Assembly (NCBI RefSeq): GCF_001941825.1 | Contig: NZ_CP019038.1 | Span: 6,324,001-6,388,000 of the forward strand | Source: Massilia putida | GTDB lineage: Bacteria > Pseudomonadota > Gammaproteobacteria > Burkholderiales > Burkholderiaceae_D | Length of the DNA stretch: 64,000 nt | Direction: 5' to 3' | In this document: positions 63,760 through 64,000 of the stretch, in pieces | How positions within the stretch are numbered: the first letter of the stretch is position 1 | Layout: each line of letters begins with the position of its first letter | The notes under the pieces: model-generated | Databases searched by the model: none | Seen by the model: the letters and a program-made list of their open reading frames with translations, nothing else | What the model was told of the DNA's origin: nothing | Position numbers and translations under genes: made by a program

Positions 63760-64000
63760 CCGGACCTACGGAGCAAGGCGAGTCTGGCGCGACGTTCTTG
63801 AGCAAGGCTTGCAGTGTGGGCTGCATCGTATCGAGCGTCTGATGCGAGACCAGGCGTTGCGCGCCCGGCCTCGACGCCGAGGTCTGCCCAAGGACCGCGG
63901 AGCGCGCAGCTCCGCGGCAGAGAACCTGCTCGATCGGCAGTTCCAGGCCGAGGCGCCAAATCAGAAATGGGTCGCCGACTTTACGTATATTTGGACTGCC
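63581..64000 (+). CDS. IS3 transposase OrfB, N-terminal part, runs off the window
   Basis: The frame reads LKFGFIAKHRGVWPVNLMCEA, LGVSRGGFYGWLTRP, DRTYGARRVWRDV and finally PNQKWVADFTYIWTA, which holds the first catalytic Asp. It lies in the +1 rather than the usual -1 frame relative to orfA, which suggests that one base has been lost at the junction in this copy. Confidence 0.75.

Larger units (their letters stand above)
63230..64000 (+). mobile_element. second IS3-family element, cut by window end
   Basis: It begins at GTGGCCTGCTGCCGATTC (63230-63247), the presumed left inverted repeat, followed by orfA and orfB. The protein sequences differ clearly from those of the copy at 58949, so it belongs to another IS3 subgroup. 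The right end lies beyond the window. Confidence 0.75.

Overview
The window is high-GC DNA from a free-living Gram-negative bacterium. Trimeric-type porins, IstB/IS3/IS5 elements, an fds-type NAD formate dehydrogenase and many GAF/PAS hybrid kinases point to a betaproteobacterium, most likely Oxalobacteraceae (Massilia-like). That taxonomic guess is inference; there is no rRNA or tRNA gene here to anchor it.

Layout. (1) 1-6.9 kb: the end of an IS21-type element sits inside a truncated Cache-Cache-CheW gene. It is followed by an integrase remnant, an IS5 transposase scrap, a GAF-PAS-GAF histidine kinase whose stop codon is the first triplet of an IS3 inverted repeat, and the decayed IS3 copy itself. 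(2) 6.9-16.6 kb: a seven-gene minus-strand operon (FAH-family hydrolase, HyuA, HyuB, a small conserved protein, a CobW/G3E metallochaperone, an MFS transporter and a porin) with a divergent LysR regulator. It looks like a pathway for a lactam, hydantoin or similar N-heterocycle. (3) 17.4-32.1 kb: a second catabolic island. It has a five-gene branched-chain-type ABC transporter, an HpaB-type FADH2 monooxygenase with flavin reductase, a cupin, a MarR regulator, a DUF2848 protein, an amidase, an IscS-type cysteine desulfurase, a porin and a chemoreceptor. Two identical-arm inverted repeats (AGCTTA-N5-TAAGCT) and one degenerate copy lie in front of its three transcription units, which suggests one MarR-controlled regulon. 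(4) 32.1-38.1 kb: IS5 and aldehyde dehydrogenase debris, then a minus-strand module for glycosylasparagine use (ROK sugar kinase, CutC homologue, polar amino acid ABC transporter, glycosylasparaginase), with a GlxA-type AraC regulator upstream.

(5) 39.2-46.8 kb: glutathione-dependent formaldehyde dehydrogenase converges on fdsGBAD (NAD formate dehydrogenase). A divergent ModE/PBP-type regulator, probably FdsR, has a one-base homopolymer frameshift near its 3' end. Together these oxidise formaldehyde to CO2, although no S-formylglutathione hydrolase is in the window. (6) 46.9-58.3 kb: a signalling island of four hybrid histidine kinases, a FIST-domain protein paired with one of them in a NosP/NahK-like arrangement, and an acyl-CoA dehydrogenase directly upstream of another. 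(7) 58.9-64 kb: an insertion-sequence graveyard with a full IS3 element, an IS5-type scrap, a broken di-haem peroxidase gene, an intact secreted GH43 arabinanase and a second IS3 element running off the end.

The best candidate for an undescribed system is region 3: a chemotaxis-to-catabolism unit for an unknown, probably aromatic or heteroaromatic amide-like compound, with its own repeated operator. Region 2 next to it may serve a related substrate. All functional assignments come from motif and family recognition by eye; no database search was run.
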